Assembly (NCBI RefSeq): GCF_003367705.1
Contig: NZ_CP031425.1
Coordinates: forward strand, 930,001-994,000
DNA length: 64,000 bases
DNA from: Microbacterium foliorum
Lineage (GTDB): Bacteria; Actinomycetota; Actinomycetes; Actinomycetales; Microbacteriaceae
Direction of reading: 5' to 3'
Both the position numbers and the translations under genes were made by a program. The notes beneath the pieces were generated by a model. That model was given only the letters and a program-made list of their open reading frames with translations, ran no database searches and was not told where the DNA came from. Shown one piece after another: positions 1 through 8,807 of the stretch. The stretch's first letter is position 1, and every line of letters begins with the position of its first letter.

Positions 1-200
1 AGGAGAACCTCGGCAAGACGGTGCGCGAGCACGGCTATGCGCTCACGATGAGCGACGATCACACGTACACGCGGTATCGCGTCTTCCGTGGCCACTACGA
101 CTTCGCGACCTCGGTCGGGTTCGAGATCCAGCGTGTGACGACGTTGCCGCAGGGGCTGAGCGATCATCGGCCGATCCTGGTCACCACGCGGTTCGACTGA
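1..200 (+). CDS. C-terminal end of an endonuclease/exonuclease/phosphatase (EEP) family protein
   Basis: Only the last 65 codons are in the window; the reading frame enters at position 3 and stops at TGA 198-200. The tail contains LSDHRPILVTTRF, matching the SDHxP motif near the C-terminus of the DNase I-like EEP fold, whose His is a catalytic base. Substrate cannot be told from this fragment (nuclease, sphingomyelinase-like or lipid phosphatase activity are all possible). It is followed by the separate promoter of rplM, so it is probably the end of another transcription unit. The family call rests on one motif and its position. Confidence 0.6.
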   Translation, partial: ENLGKTVREHGYALTMSDDHTYTRYRVFRGHYDFATSVGFEIQRVTTLPQGLSDHRPILVTTRFD

Positions 201-218
201 TCGCTCGAGGCTGCTCGG

Positions 219-248
219 TTTGGGGGATCGCTCCCGATGACGTAGGCT
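219..248 (+). promoter_or_regulatory. Candidate promoter of the rplM-rpsI-glmM operon
   Basis: TTTGGG at 219-224 and TAGGCT at 243-248 are separated by 18 bp. Transcription from here would begin around 255, just before the first hairpin of the rplM leader. The -35 box is a poor match, so this is tentative. Confidence 0.4.
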
Positions 249-257
249 GTCTCTTTG

Positions 258-360
258 GTACTCGACTGCCGAGTACTAACGAACGTGAGCCCTCCACTGG
301 CGTGTTCCTCCCTGTAGGGAAGAACCACCCCGGAGTGGGATTCACGAACTTCTCCGTTCG
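258..360 (+). promoter_or_regulatory. Structured 5' leader of the L13-S9 operon
   Basis: A perfect 7-bp hairpin (GTACTCG 258-264 with CGAGTAC 270-276) is followed by nested complementary blocks: CGAACG 280-285 with CGTTCG 355-360, GTGA 285-288 with TCAC 342-345 (the G at 285 can pair in only one of these), CCACT 294-298 with AGTGG 334-338, and an inner CCCT/AGGG hairpin around 310-319. This is more organised than an ordinary untranslated region. L13 autoregulatory leaders are known in other bacterial phyla, so feedback control by L13 is a reasonable inference. I do not recognise this as a named family. Confidence 0.5.
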
Positions 361-380
361 AACAAGAAAGCAGCACTATC

Positions 381-827
381 GTGACGCGCACTTACACTCC
401 GAAGGCCGGCGAGGTCCAGCGTGACTGGGTCGTCATCGACGCCACTGACGTCGTTCTCGGCCGCCTGGCCTCGCACGCCGCTACGCTCCTGCGTGGCAAG
501 CACAAGCCCACCTTCGCCAACCACATCGACTCGGGTGACTTCGTCATCATCGTGAACGCCGACAAGGTCGCGCTCACGGGTCAGAAGCTCCAGAAGAAGC
601 TGGCCTACCGTCACTCGGGTTACCCGGGCGGCCTGAAGTCGGTCACCTACGCCGAGCTGATGGAGAAGAACCCGGTCCGTGCCGTGGAGAAGGCCATCCG
701 TGGCATGCTCCCCAAGAACAGCATCGGCCGTCAGCAGCTGTCGAAGCTCAAGGTCTACGTCGGTGGCGAGCACCCGCACGCTGCGCAGCAGCCGAAGACG
801 TACACCCTCGACCAGGTCGCCCAGTAA
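381..827 (+). CDS. rplM: 50S ribosomal protein L13
   Basis: Protein of 148 residues, the usual L13 length, starting with GTG and [13 protein letters not shown]13 is an early-assembling protein of the large subunit that contacts 23S rRNA. The sequence shows the family landmarks: the [16 protein letters not shown] segment near residue 16, the HKPTF.NH region, and the basic GMLPKN segment with the following helix. It is the first gene of an operon with rpsI, 27 nt downstream, a pairing conserved across bacteria, and with glmM behind it. Expression is probably controlled by the folded leader upstream. Confidence 0.97.
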   Translation: MTRTYTPKAGEVQRDWVVIDATDVVLGRLASHAATLLRGKHKPTFANHIDSGDFVIIVNADKVALTGQKLQKKLAYRHSGYPGGLKSVTYAELMEKNPVRAVEKAIRGMLPKNSIGRQQLSKLKVYVGGEHPHAAQQPKTYTLDQVAQ

Positions 828-854
828 GCGCCGTAAAGACTTAAGGACATACTC

Positions 855-1340
855 GTGGCTGACATCCAGGACACCACCGAAACCCCCCAGAACTTCTCGA
901 CGTCGACTCCCGAGACCGATGCAATCGAGGCGGCTCCCCGCCCCGTGCTCAGCGTCCCGGGTGCCGCTGTCGGCCGTCGCAAGCAGGCCATCGCCCGCGT
1001 GCGTCTCGTCCCCGGCTCGGGAACGATCACGGTCAACGGCCGCACGCTCGAGGACTACTTCCCGAACAAGCTGCACCAGCAGCTGATCAACGATCCGTTC
1101 ACGATCCTCAACCTCGCCGGTGGATACGACGTCATCGCGCGCATCTCCGGTGGTGGCCCCTCGGGTCAGGCCGGCGCGCTGCGCCTCGGCATCGCCCGTT
1201 CGCTGAACGGCATCGACGAGGAGAACAACCGTCCGACCCTGAAGAAGGCCGGCTTCCTCTCGCGCGACGCGCGCGTCAAGGAGCGCAAGAAGGCTGGACT
1301 CAAGAAGGCCCGTAAGGCGCCTCAGTACTCGAAGCGTTAA
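855..1340 (+). CDS. rpsI: 30S ribosomal protein S9
   Basis: Protein of 161 residues starting at GTG with a purine-rich AAGGAC about 10 nt upstream. The S9 core begins near residue 37 ([12 protein letters not shown]) and ends with the conserved basic tail APQYSKR, whose last residues reach toward the P-site tRNA in the small subunit. The first 35 or so residues are an acidic, Thr/Glu-rich extension, as seen in many actinobacterial S9 proteins and absent from the short enterobacterial form. It lies between rplM and glmM in the same operon. Confidence 0.97.
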   Translation: MADIQDTTETPQNFSTSTPETDAIEAAPRPVLSVPGAAVGRRKQAIARVRLVPGSGTITVNGRTLEDYFPNKLHQQLINDPFTILNLAGGYDVIARISGGGPSGQAGALRLGIARSLNGIDEENNRPTLKKAGFLSRDARVKERKKAGLKKARKAPQYSKR

Positions 1341-1354
1341 GGTCCACCGCTCCG

Positions 1355-2713
1355 ATGCCGATCTTTGGCACGGACGGCGTGCGAGGGCTTGCCAATGGCA
1401 TCCTCACCGCCGACCTCGCGCTCACCCTGGCCCAGGCGACTGCCGTCGTCCTGGGCCAGGGCCGTACTGCGGAGGCTCGCAAGGCCGAAGGCAAGCGGCT
1501 CACGGCCGTCGTGGCCCGCGACCCCCGAGTCTCCGGTCACTTCCTGACGGCCGCCGTCGCGGCCGGTCTCGCCTCCTCCGGCGTCGACGTGCTCGAGGCC
1601 GGCGTCATCCCGACGCCCGCACTCGCCTTCCTCGTCGCCGACCGTGATGCGGATTTCGGCGTGATGATCTCCGCCTCGCACAACGAGGCACCCGACAACG
1701 GGATCAAGATCTTCGCGCGCGGCGGAAGAAAGCTCCCCGACCTCGTCGAGCAGCGCATCGAAGCCGCCATGGGCGCCGAGAAGCTGCGCCCGACCGGCGC
1801 GGGAGTCGGTCGCATCGACCGTTTCTCCGACGCTGAGGATCGCTACGTCGTGCACCTGCTCGGCTCGCTGCCGAACCGCCTGAACGGGCTGAAGGTCGTT
1901 CTCGACTGCGCCAACGGTGCGGCATCGGGCGTCTCCCCGGAGACGTTCCGGGATGCCGGCGCCGACGTCACCGTCATCGGCGCGGAACCCGACGGGTGGA
2001 ACATCAACGACGGAGTCGGCTCCACCCACCTCGACAACCTCGCCGAGGCCGTCGTGCGCCTCGGCGCTGACATCGGCATCGCGCACGACGGCGACGCCGA
2101 TCGGTGCCTGGCCGTGGACGCCGAGGGCAACCACATCGACGGCGACCAGATCATGGCGATCCTCGCGGTGTCGATGAAGGAACGCGGACATCTCACCGAC
2201 GACACCCTCGTCGCGACGGTCATGAGCAACCTCGGACTGCACATCGCCATGCGCGAGCACGGGATCACCGTGCGGCAGACCGCCGTCGGCGACCGCTACG
2301 TGCTCGAGGACATGAACGAGGGCGGTTACGCGCTCGGCGGCGAGCAGTCCGGGCACGTCATCATGAGCGAGTACGCCACCACAGGCGACGGTCTGCTCAC
2401 CGGGTTGCACCTGGTGGCCGAGATGGCACGGCAGAAGAAGTCGATCGCCGAGCTCGCCGCCGTCATGACGGTGTATCCGCAGGTTCTCATCAACGTGCGC
2501 GGCGTCGACAAAGATGCCGTCGACTCCGACGAGGTCGTGCAGGCCGCGGTCCGCGATGTGGTCGCCGAGCTCGGCGAGACGGGCCGGGTGCTGCTGCGCA
2601 AGTCCGGCACCGAGCCGCTCGTGCGGGTGATGGTCGAGGCTGCGGATGCCGACTCGGCGCACACCTACGCCGAGCGCCTGGTCGACGTGGTGCGAGAGCG
2701 TCTCTCGCTCTGA
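1355..2713 (+). CDS. glmM: Phosphoglucosamine mutase
   Basis: Converts glucosamine-6-phosphate to glucosamine-1-phosphate on the way to UDP-GlcNAc and peptidoglycan. The 452-residue protein has the full set of phosphohexomutase signatures: the N-terminal FGTDGVRG substrate loop, the phosphoserine loop SASHNE with the catalytic Ser at about residue 108, the Mg-binding loop DGDADRC, the sugar loop GGEQSGH, and the C-terminal phosphate-binding RKSGTEP. It starts only 14 nt after rpsI, so it is probably cotranscribed with the ribosomal genes. Its pathway partner glmS lies about 10 kb downstream. Confidence 0.97.
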   Translation: MPIFGTDGVRGLANGILTADLALTLAQATAVVLGQGRTAEARKAEGKRLTAVVARDPRVSGHFLTAAVAAGLASSGVDVLEAGVIPTPALAFLVADRDADFGVMISASHNEAPDNGIKIFARGGRKLPDLVEQRIEAAMGAEKLRPTGAGVGRIDRFSDAEDRYVVHLLGSLPNRLNGLKVVLDCANGAASGVSPETFRDAGADVTVIGAEPDGWNINDGVGSTHLDNLAEAVVRLGADIGIAHDGDADRCLAVDAEGNHIDGDQIMAILAVSMKERGHLTDDTLVATVMSNLGLHIAMREHGITVRQTAVGDRYVLEDMNEGGYALGGEQSGHVIMSEYATTGDGLLTGLHLVAEMARQKKSIAELAAVMTVYPQVLINVRGVDKDAVDSDEVVQAAVRDVVAELGETGRVLLRKSGTEPLVRVMVEAADADSAHTYAERLVDVVRERLSL

Positions 2714-3066
2714 CCCTGAGGGCCGTGTCCGCGGTGTCCCCTGACGCCCGCGTCGTGCGCTCGCTGGGCGGGCCTGTTCGGTGACCCCGATGGGCGCGTG
2801 CCTTTCGTGCGCCGGTGCGTCGTGCGCCTGTATCGCGACCCCGATTCGCGCGGGCGCGACGCCCGGGTGAAGCGCGGGGTGAAGTCCGGGGTGAAAAGCC
2901 CGGGCTTCGCCGATCGGCCGGCGCCACGGTGGCCAGTCTTGCGGAGGTCCCGGAAGACAGCAGGGCGTCGACGACCCGACGCCGCGTGACATCCGTCCCT
3001 CTGTTCTCTCCTGGACCTCACCCGCGCGCGCGAACGCCGCGGGCTCGTTTCCAGGGGAGAACACAC
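2714..3066. other. Intergenic region between glmM and the surface-protein gene
   Basis: This 353-nt gap contains no gene I can support; the surface-protein frame is open through part of it but without signal-peptide sense. It holds a tandem GGGGTGAA-type repeat around 2876-2895 and the 12-bp palindrome AAGCCCGGGCTT at 2896-2907, which could be part of a terminator or operator. AGGGGAGAAC at 3052-3061 is the ribosome-binding site for the GTG at 3067. I see no clear -35/-10 pair. Confidence 0.5.
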
Positions 3067-6000
3067 GTGAGATTCCGTGCTGCGCAAGAGCACCATCACC
3101 CATCATCGGATTCGCAGGCCGCGCCGGACGCGCGCCGCTGGCGCGGGCGAGTGAGGAAGGCCGTCGGCCTCCTCTCGAGCGCTGCGGTCCTCGCATCCTC
3201 GCTCGTCGTCGTCGGGGCGGTGGCGACCGCCGCTCCGGCGGCCGCCGCAGACCCCTTCCTGTGCACGCCGGGAGCGGTCTTCGTGCAGAGCTCCACGCAG
3301 GTGCGGGAGTTCGACGTCGCCCTCGACGGCGGCGCGGAGGGCGAAGGCGGTTCGCTGAGCACCGAGACCTTCGGCGCCGATCACTCCGACAACGGACTCG
3401 GCATCTCGGCCGGCGGACGCTACGCGTACACCGTCACGAACAGCTCGTTCGACAAGACGCTCGCCAAGCACGATCGCGTGACGAACGAGACGACCAGGAC
3501 GACCTTCCGGCTCGACTCCGCGGTCCTGCGCGGGGCGGTGCATCCCGAGACGGGCGTCTACTACTTCGCGAGCAACACGACCAACGGCGGCATCAACCTG
3601 TACGCCTGGGACGAGAGCGTCACGCCGCAGACCTATGTGCAGGTCGGCCAGCTGCGGCCCACGACGGGCAGCGGCGCGTTCGGGGCCAACGGCGACATGG
3701 CGTTCAGCGCATCGGGACAGCTCGTGCTGGTCGCCGACAACACCATCTACTCGGCCGACATCCCCGCGACGCTGACCCCGAGCACGGCGGTCATCGGCGC
3801 CAAGCAGGTGCACTTCATGGGTGACGGCGTGCAGGGCAACGGCATCGCCTTCGGCAACCTCGGCCACATCTTCGTGTCTGTCTCGGGCGGCGGCAACCGC
3901 ATCATCGAGGTCGACCTTCCCCGCGGCGTGACGGTGAACAGCACGCCGCTCGGCGACTTCTCGCCCACGGACATGTCGAGCTGCACGTTCCCGAATACCC
4001 TGACGCTGAAGAAGGATCTGCCGGGCGGACGCTCCGCGGGAACAGACCAGTTCGGCCTGCGGGTCGACTCCCCGGACGGATATCAGGTGCCGCGCACCGA
4101 CGCCACCACCGCCGGTGGGGCGACCGGACTGCAGCCCGACTACGCCGGGCCGATCTTCACCAACCAGGGAGATTCGTTCGCGCTGTCGGAATCCGCGGCG
4201 GGAACCGCCGAGCTCGACCGCTACGCGAGCTCGCTGAGCTGCGTGCAGCAGCACGCCGACGGGTCGACCTCCCCGGTCGCCCTCAGCGCCTCGAACACGG
4301 TCGTCCAGCCCGAGGGAAGCCTCGGCACCGACGTCACCTGCGTCTTCGTCAACGACCTGCTCACCCCGGGTCTGGAACTGCGCAAGACCTCGGATCCCGT
4401 CGACGGCACGGTGGCGACCGCGGGTCAGAAGATCACCTACACCGTCGAGGCCGAGAACACCGGCAACACGGTCCTCGATCCGGTCGAGATCTCGGATGAC
4501 CTGACAGGTGTGGTGACGAACGCCACCTATCAGGACGATGTGGTCACCGCCGTCGACGGCGTCGAGATCACGACGGGTGCGGCGACGGTCACGGATGACC
4601 AGCTCTCCTGGGTCGGCACGCTCACGGCCGGTCAGAGCGTCACGATCACCTACTCGGTGATCGTGAACGAGGGCGCGGAGGGCGCGAACATCGAGAACAG
4701 CGTCACCGCATCCGGCACGCCGCCCGCGCCGTTCGATCCGATCGTCCCTCCCACGCAGACCACCCGCAACCCCGTCCCCGGCTTCACCGTGGAGAAGACG
4801 GCCGACCCCGCTTCGGGATCGATCGTCGAGCCCGGTCAGGTCGTCGACTACACCGTCACGGGCACGAACACGGGCGCCACGGTGCTCGACCCCGTACAGC
4901 TCTCCGATGACCTGTCGGCCGTGCTCGCGCACGCCGCATACAACGACGACATCGAGACCCGCATCGACGACACCGTGCTCGACGAGGGCGCGGCATCTCT
5001 CGCCGACGCCGACCTCACGTGGACCGGATCACTGCAGCCCGGCCAGGTCGTCACCATCACCTACTCCGTGACGGTCCACGACGACGCGGCGGGCGAGGTC
5101 CTGCGCAACACCGTCTCGGGCTCCGCCACGCCGACCACTCCTGACCCTGCGGACCCCGACGGTCCTCAGGTGCCCGGCGACACGATCACGCCGCCCGCCG
5201 TCGTGACCGAGCATCCGGTCGTCGGATCAGGCTTCACGATGAGCAAGACCGCGGACCCCGCGACGGGTTCCACGGTGGATCCCGGCGACACCGTCGTCTA
5301 CACCGTCACCGGCACGAACACCGGCGGCACCGTGCTGCGTCCGGTAGAGATCACCGACAACCTCGCGGGCGCTCTCGCCCACGCGGCCTACAACGACGAC
5401 CTCGTCGCCAGCCGGGGGACGGCCGAGATCGACGCTTCCACCCTGCGCTGGACCGGAACCCTCGAGCCCGGCCAGAACGTCGTGATCACCTACTCGGTCA
5501 CGGTCGACGCGGATGCCGGTGGCGAGACCGTCTCGAACTCGGTGTCGGCCACGGCGACGCCGCAGATCCCCGACGACCCCAGCGATCCTGACAGCCCCAC
5601 CACGCCGAGGACTCCGCTGGTGCCGCCGACCGTCACCACCGAGCACCCGGTCAACGAGCCCGGCTTCACGTTCGCGAAGTCGGTGGACCCGGCATCCGGT
5701 GCCGCGGTCGACCCGGGGCAGCGCCTGACGTACAGCCTCGTCGGAGCGAACACGGGAGAGACGTCGCTCGACGTCGATATCGTCGACGACCTCTCGAAGG
5801 TCCTCGCGCACAGCACCTACGGTGCCGACGCGACCGCGATGATCGACGGAAGGGCGGTGACGGCCCCGTCGGTGGTCGACGGCATGCTGACCTGGTCGGG
5901 ATCGCTGGCCGCCGGTGAGGTCCTCACCATCACCTACTCGGTGCGCGTAGCCGCGGATGCCGGGGGCGAGGTGCTGGAGAACTCCGCGACGGGCACGGCG

Positions 6001-7401
6001 ACGCCTCCGGGTGGCGACACCCTCACCCCGCCGCCGGGCACGACGACCAACCCGGTCAACCTCCCCGGATTCTCGCTCTCGAAGAGCGCGGACCCGGCGA
6101 CGGGCACCTCGGTCGACCCGGGCAGCGTCATCACCTACACGGTGACCGGCGTCAACACGGGGGAGACCCGGCTCGACGACGTCACGATCGTCGACGACCT
6201 GTCCGACGTGCTCTCGCACGCCGCCTACAACGACGATGCCATCGCGATGATCGGTGGAGTCGAGGCGGCGGCACCGACGGCCGACGCGGGCGAGCTCACC
6301 TGGGCCGGTGCACTCGAGATCGGCCAGACCGTCACGATCGTCTACTCGGTCACCGTCGACGGTGACGCCGGGGGAGAGCTGATCGAGAACATCGTGAGCG
6401 CGGCGGTCACTCCGCCCGGGGGAGGCACTCCCATCGAGGTGCCGCCTGCCACGACGAGCAACCCCGTCGACGAGCCGGGGTTCGAGATCGTCAAGAGCGC
6501 GGACCCGGCATCCGGGACCCGCGTCGAGCCGGGCAGCGTCATCACCTACACGGTGACCGGCATCAACACCGGCGAGACCGCGCTCGACCCCGTCTCGGTG
6601 TCGGACGACCTCTCCGGAGTGCTGGCTCACGCCGACTACAACGTCGACGTGTCGGCGACGGTCGCCGGCGAGCCGGCGACCACGCCCACGATCACCGATG
6701 AGCAGCTGACCTGGGTCGGTGACCTGGGCGTCGGCGAGCGCGTCACGATCGTGTACTCCGTGACCGTGCGGGGCGATGCCGGCGGCGAGCTGCTGACGAA
6801 CACCGCCTCGGGGACCGCGGTTCCGCCCGGCGGCGTCGAGCTGACGCCTCCGCCGGCGGTGACGGAGCACCCGGTCGCCCAGCCCGCCTTCTCGTTCGCG
6901 AAGACGTCGGACCCCGGGTCGGGATCCGCGGTGGCGGCCGGTGACCTCGTCACCTACACGCTCACGGGGATCAACACCGGTGAGACGGGACTCGACGAGG
7001 TGGTCATCGCCGATGACCTGAGCGGCGTGCTGAACGCGGCACGGCTCACCGGAGGCATCACGGCGACGGTCGGCGGCCACGAGGTCGCCGCTCCCACGGT
7101 CGAGGGCACGCAGCTCCGCTGGGTCGGCTCGCTCGCGCAGGGTGAGACCGTGACCATCACCTATGCGGTGACCGTCTCGCAGAGCGCTGAGGGTCATTCG
7201 CTGCGGAACGTGGCGCTCGCGACCGCGACGCCTCCCGGCGGAGCGACGATCCCGCCGGTGTCGAGCGAGACCGTGAACCCGGTCCTGCCGCCGCTCGCGG
7301 TCACGGGTGGTGAGCTCGCGCCGTGGGTCATCGTCCTGGCCGTGCTGCTGCTGCTCGCGGGAGGTCTGCTGCTGACGCGCAGGCGCCTCGCCCGCGACTG
7401 A
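3067..7401 (+). CDS. Large wall-anchored surface protein with seven DUF11-type repeats
   Basis: The GTG at 3067 is chosen because AGGGGAGAAC precedes it and it yields a signal peptide: basic n-region to residue 31, hydrophobic stretch about 32-55, Ala-rich cleavage site near 61. The product has 1444 residues. Residues about 63-320 resemble a beta-propeller-like exported domain. A SpaA-like segment follows (TLTLKKDLPGGR), then seven repeats of roughly 135-150 residues. The C-terminus has LAVTG at 1410-1414, a hydrophobic helix and RRRLARD, the layout of a sortase substrate; LAXTG is the motif used by class E sortases. The role is probably adhesive or a surface stalk. It has its own promoter region and no sortase gene nearby. 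Confidence 0.85.
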   Translation: MRFRAAQEHHHPSSDSQAAPDARRWRGRVRKAVGLLSSAAVLASSLVVVGAVATAAPAAAADPFLCTPGAVFVQSSTQVREFDVALDGGAEGEGGSLSTETFGADHSDNGLGISAGGRYAYTVTNSSFDKTLAKHDRVTNETTRTTFRLDSAVLRGAVHPETGVYYFASNTTNGGINLYAWDESVTPQTYVQVGQLRPTTGSGAFGANGDMAFSASGQLVLVADNTIYSADIPATLTPSTAVIGAKQVHFMGDGVQGNGIAFGNLGHIFVSVSGGGNRIIEVDLPRGVTVNSTPLGDFSPTDMSSCTFPNTLTLKKDLPGGRSAGTDQFGLRVDSPDGYQVPRTDATTAGGATGLQPDYAGPIFTNQGDSFALSESAAGTAELDRYASSLSCVQQHADGSTSPVALSASNTVVQPEGSLGTDVTCVFVNDLLTPGLELRKTSDPVDGTVATAGQKITYTVEAENTGNTVLDPVEISDDLTGVVTNATYQDDVVTAVDGVEITTGAATVTDDQLSWVGTLTAGQSVTITYSVIVNEGAEGANIENSVTASGTPPAPFDPIVPPTQTTRNPVPGFTVEKTADPASGSIVEPGQVVDYTVTGTNTGATVLDPVQLSDDLSAVLAHAAYNDDIETRIDDTVLDEGAASLADADLTWTGSLQPGQVVTITYSVTVHDDAAGEVLRNTVSGSATPTTPDPADPDGPQVPGDTITPPAVVTEHPVVGSGFTMSKTADPATGSTVDPGDTVVYTVTGTNTGGTVLRPVEITDNLAGALAHAAYNDDLVASRGTAEIDASTLRWTGTLEPGQNVVITYSVTVDADAGGETVSNSVSATATPQIPDDPSDPDSPTTPRTPLVPPTVTTEHPVNEPGFTFAKSVDPASGAAVDPGQRLTYSLVGANTGETSLDVDIVDDLSKVLAHSTYGADATAMIDGRAVTAPSVVDGMLTWSGSLAAGEVLTITYSVRVAADAGGEVLENSATGTATPPGGDTLTPPPGTTTNPVNLPGFSLSKSADPATGTSVDPGSVITYTVTGVNTGETRLDDVTIVDDLSDVLSHAAYNDDAIAMIGGVEAAAPTADAGELTWAGALEIGQTVTIVYSVTVDGDAGGELIENIVSAAVTPPGGGTPIEVPPATTSNPVDEPGFEIVKSADPASGTRVEPGSVITYTVTGINTGETALDPVSVSDDLSGVLAHADYNVDVSATVAGEPATTPTITDEQLTWVGDLGVGERVTIVYSVTVRGDAGGELLTNTASGTAVPPGGVELTPPPAVTEHPVAQPAFSFAKTSDPGSGSAVAAGDLVTYTLTGINTGETGLDEVVIADDLSGVLNAARLTGGITATVGGHEVAAPTVEGTQLRWVGSLAQGETVTITYAVTVSQSAEGHSLRNVALATATPPGGATIPPVSSETVNPVLPPLAVTGGELAPWVIVLAVLLLLAGGLLLTRRRLARD
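4361..7290 (+). repeat. Seven tandem DUF11-type protein repeats
   Basis: Copies start near 4361, 4774, 5221, 5656, 6061, 6472 and 6883. Each opens with a K(T/S)xDPxxG phrase, then TYTVTGxNTG, then a DDLSxVLxHAxY phrase, and ends with TITYSVTV before a Pro/Thr-rich linker closing in NPV or HPV. The period is about 405-450 nt. Copies are clearly homologous but diverged, so they are not a very recent duplication. Confidence 0.9.
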
Positions 7402-7426
7402 TCACAGGTCCCGGATCACGGGCACT

Positions 7427-7460
7427 GAGGGCGTCATCTCCGAGAGGAGGTGGCGCCCTC
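7427..7460. terminator. Possible shared terminator between convergent genes
   Basis: GAGGGCG at 7427-7433 pairs with CGCCCTC at 7454-7460. The hairpin lies at the junction of the surface-protein gene and the convergent MFS gene and overlaps the last codons of the latter. There is no T-run, so the call is weak. Confidence 0.35.
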
Positions 7461-8759
7461 GTTCGCGTCGTCGGACGACGAGGCAACCGGGGCGCCGGAG
7501 TCGGCCAGGTCGGAGTCGGTCAGGTCGGGGCCGCCGCCGTGCGCCGCCCGGCGCAGAGCCGGGATCGCCGCGAGGCTCAGCACCGCGACCACCGCGCCGG
7601 TGAGGTACAGGAGCATGTAGTCGTCGGCGGCCCCCGAGATCGGGTCGCCTGCACCCACGTGCAGGAGCATCGCCGCGACCATGGGGGCGAAGATCTGAGG
7701 GATGGTCTCGGCCGCGTTGAGCACGCCGAGGTACGCGCCGCCCCGGCCCTGCGGGATCACCCGCATGGCCAACGCCAGGTTGACGGCGAGATAGACCCCG
7801 ACCGCGAGCCCCCCGAGCGTGGTCGCCGTCCAGAGCGCGACCGGGGCATCGGCGAAGGCGCGGATCGTCGCGGCACCGGCGAGTCCGAGCGCGCCCGCGA
7901 CCAGGAAGGCGAGGTACCGTCCGCGTCTCGACGCCCAGGCGCCGCCTGCACCGGCACCGACGACGACGCCCGCGCCGCCGAGCAGCGTGGCGATCATGGC
8001 GACGGGCGTGGCGCCGACCGCATCACCCGTCATCCGGTCGATCACCATGTAGAGCGTGAAGGCGGTGGTGAGGCCCAGCGCGGACTGCATCCCCAGCCGC
8101 TGCAGCCAGAGAGCGACGAAGGTCGGCGACATCGCCGCCCGGAGATCGAGGCGTGCGCGATCACTCGCCGCCGACTCCCGGATCGTCAGTGCGACCCCGA
8201 CGACCGCGATGGCCAGGGCCGGCATGACCAGCGCGATGAGGTCGACCTGGCGAGGCAGCAGGGCGGTGAGCACGAGCGGCGGCAGGACACCGAGGAACGC
8301 CGCCGCGGTGAAGATCCCCGAGGCGGCCGCGCGCCGCTCCTCCGGCACGACGTCGGCCAACAGCGCCGCGGCCGCCGCCAGGGTGGCGTTGAACGCCACC
8401 TGCGCGCACACCCAGGCCGCGATGATCGCCGCGAACGACTCCGCCGCCGACAGCCCGACGATGCCGATGATGCCCGCGACCGCACCGGCCAGCATCCAGG
8501 GCCTGCGGCGCCCGAAGCGGCCGCGGGTGCGGTCGGAGAGGGCGCCGAAGACCGGGTTCGCGATCAGAGCGGCCACGCTTCCGATCGCGAGCACGAGCGC
8601 CAGCGCTCCGGCGCGCTGGTCGGCGCCGAACAGCGCGTCGATCTTCAGCGGGATGCCGGCCATGACCGGCGTCGTGAGCGACCCGAGCCCCACCAGATTG
8701 ACAGCGGCGAGGAGGAGGACCGTGCGCCTCTCCGACCGGTTCGAGCGCTCGCGCGGCAT
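7434..8759 (-). CDS. MFS transporter
   Basis: Predicted 12-helix major facilitator permease of 441 residues. The cytoplasmic loop after helix 2 contains GALSDRTRGRFGRRRPW, a good match to MFS motif A, in the form often seen in sugar/cation symporter-like members. The ATG at 8759 is preferred because GAAGGGAA lies just upstream; an in-frame ATG at 8789 would lie inside the palindrome of the divergent promoter. It is transcribed away from the LuxR-type regulator, which may control it. The substrate cannot be predicted. Confidence 0.8.
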   Translation of the reverse strand: MPRERSNRSERRTVLLLAAVNLVGLGSLTTPVMAGIPLKIDALFGADQRAGALALVLAIGSVAALIANPVFGALSDRTRGRFGRRRPWMLAGAVAGIIGIVGLSAAESFAAIIAAWVCAQVAFNATLAAAAALLADVVPEERRAAASGIFTAAAFLGVLPPLVLTALLPRQVDLIALVMPALAIAVVGVALTIRESAASDRARLDLRAAMSPTFVALWLQRLGMQSALGLTTAFTLYMVIDRMTGDAVGATPVAMIATLLGGAGVVVGAGAGGAWASRRGRYLAFLVAGALGLAGAATIRAFADAPVALWTATTLGGLAVGVYLAVNLALAMRVIPQGRGGAYLGVLNAAETIPQIFAPMVAAMLLHVGAGDPISGAADDYMLLYLTGAVVAVLSLAAIPALRRAAHGGGPDLTDSDLADSGAPVASSSDDANEGATSSRR

Positions 8760-8786
8760 GCCGTTCCCTTCATCGTGACCCCCCAG

Positions 8787-8802
8787 CACTCTAGCTAGAG
8801 TG
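8787..8802. promoter_or_regulatory. 16-bp perfect palindrome in the divergent MFS/LuxR promoter region
   Basis: CACTCTAG at 8787-8794 is followed directly by its complement CTAGAGTG at 8795-8802. The site overlaps the TAGAGT box before the regulator start and sits 28 bp upstream of the MFS start. A dimeric repressor or autoregulator could bind here and control both genes. No binding evidence exists in the sequence itself. Confidence 0.55.
8796..8801 (+). promoter_or_regulatory. -10 box for a leaderless luxR-type transcript
   Basis: TAGAGT ends 6 nt before ATG 8808, so transcription would begin at or near the start codon. The box lies inside the palindrome 8787-8802. Confidence 0.45.
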
Positions 8803-8807
8803 ATCAG

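Noticed and set aside
2815..3066. N-terminal extension of the surface protein from 2815
   Set aside because: The extra 84 residues are Arg/Pro-rich without conserved sense and would bury the signal peptide; the GTG at 3067 has a good ribosome-binding site.
4361..7290. CRISPR-like or satellite DNA repeat
   Set aside because: The repeats are long, diverged and in frame, and encode DUF11-type protein domains; there are no spacers.
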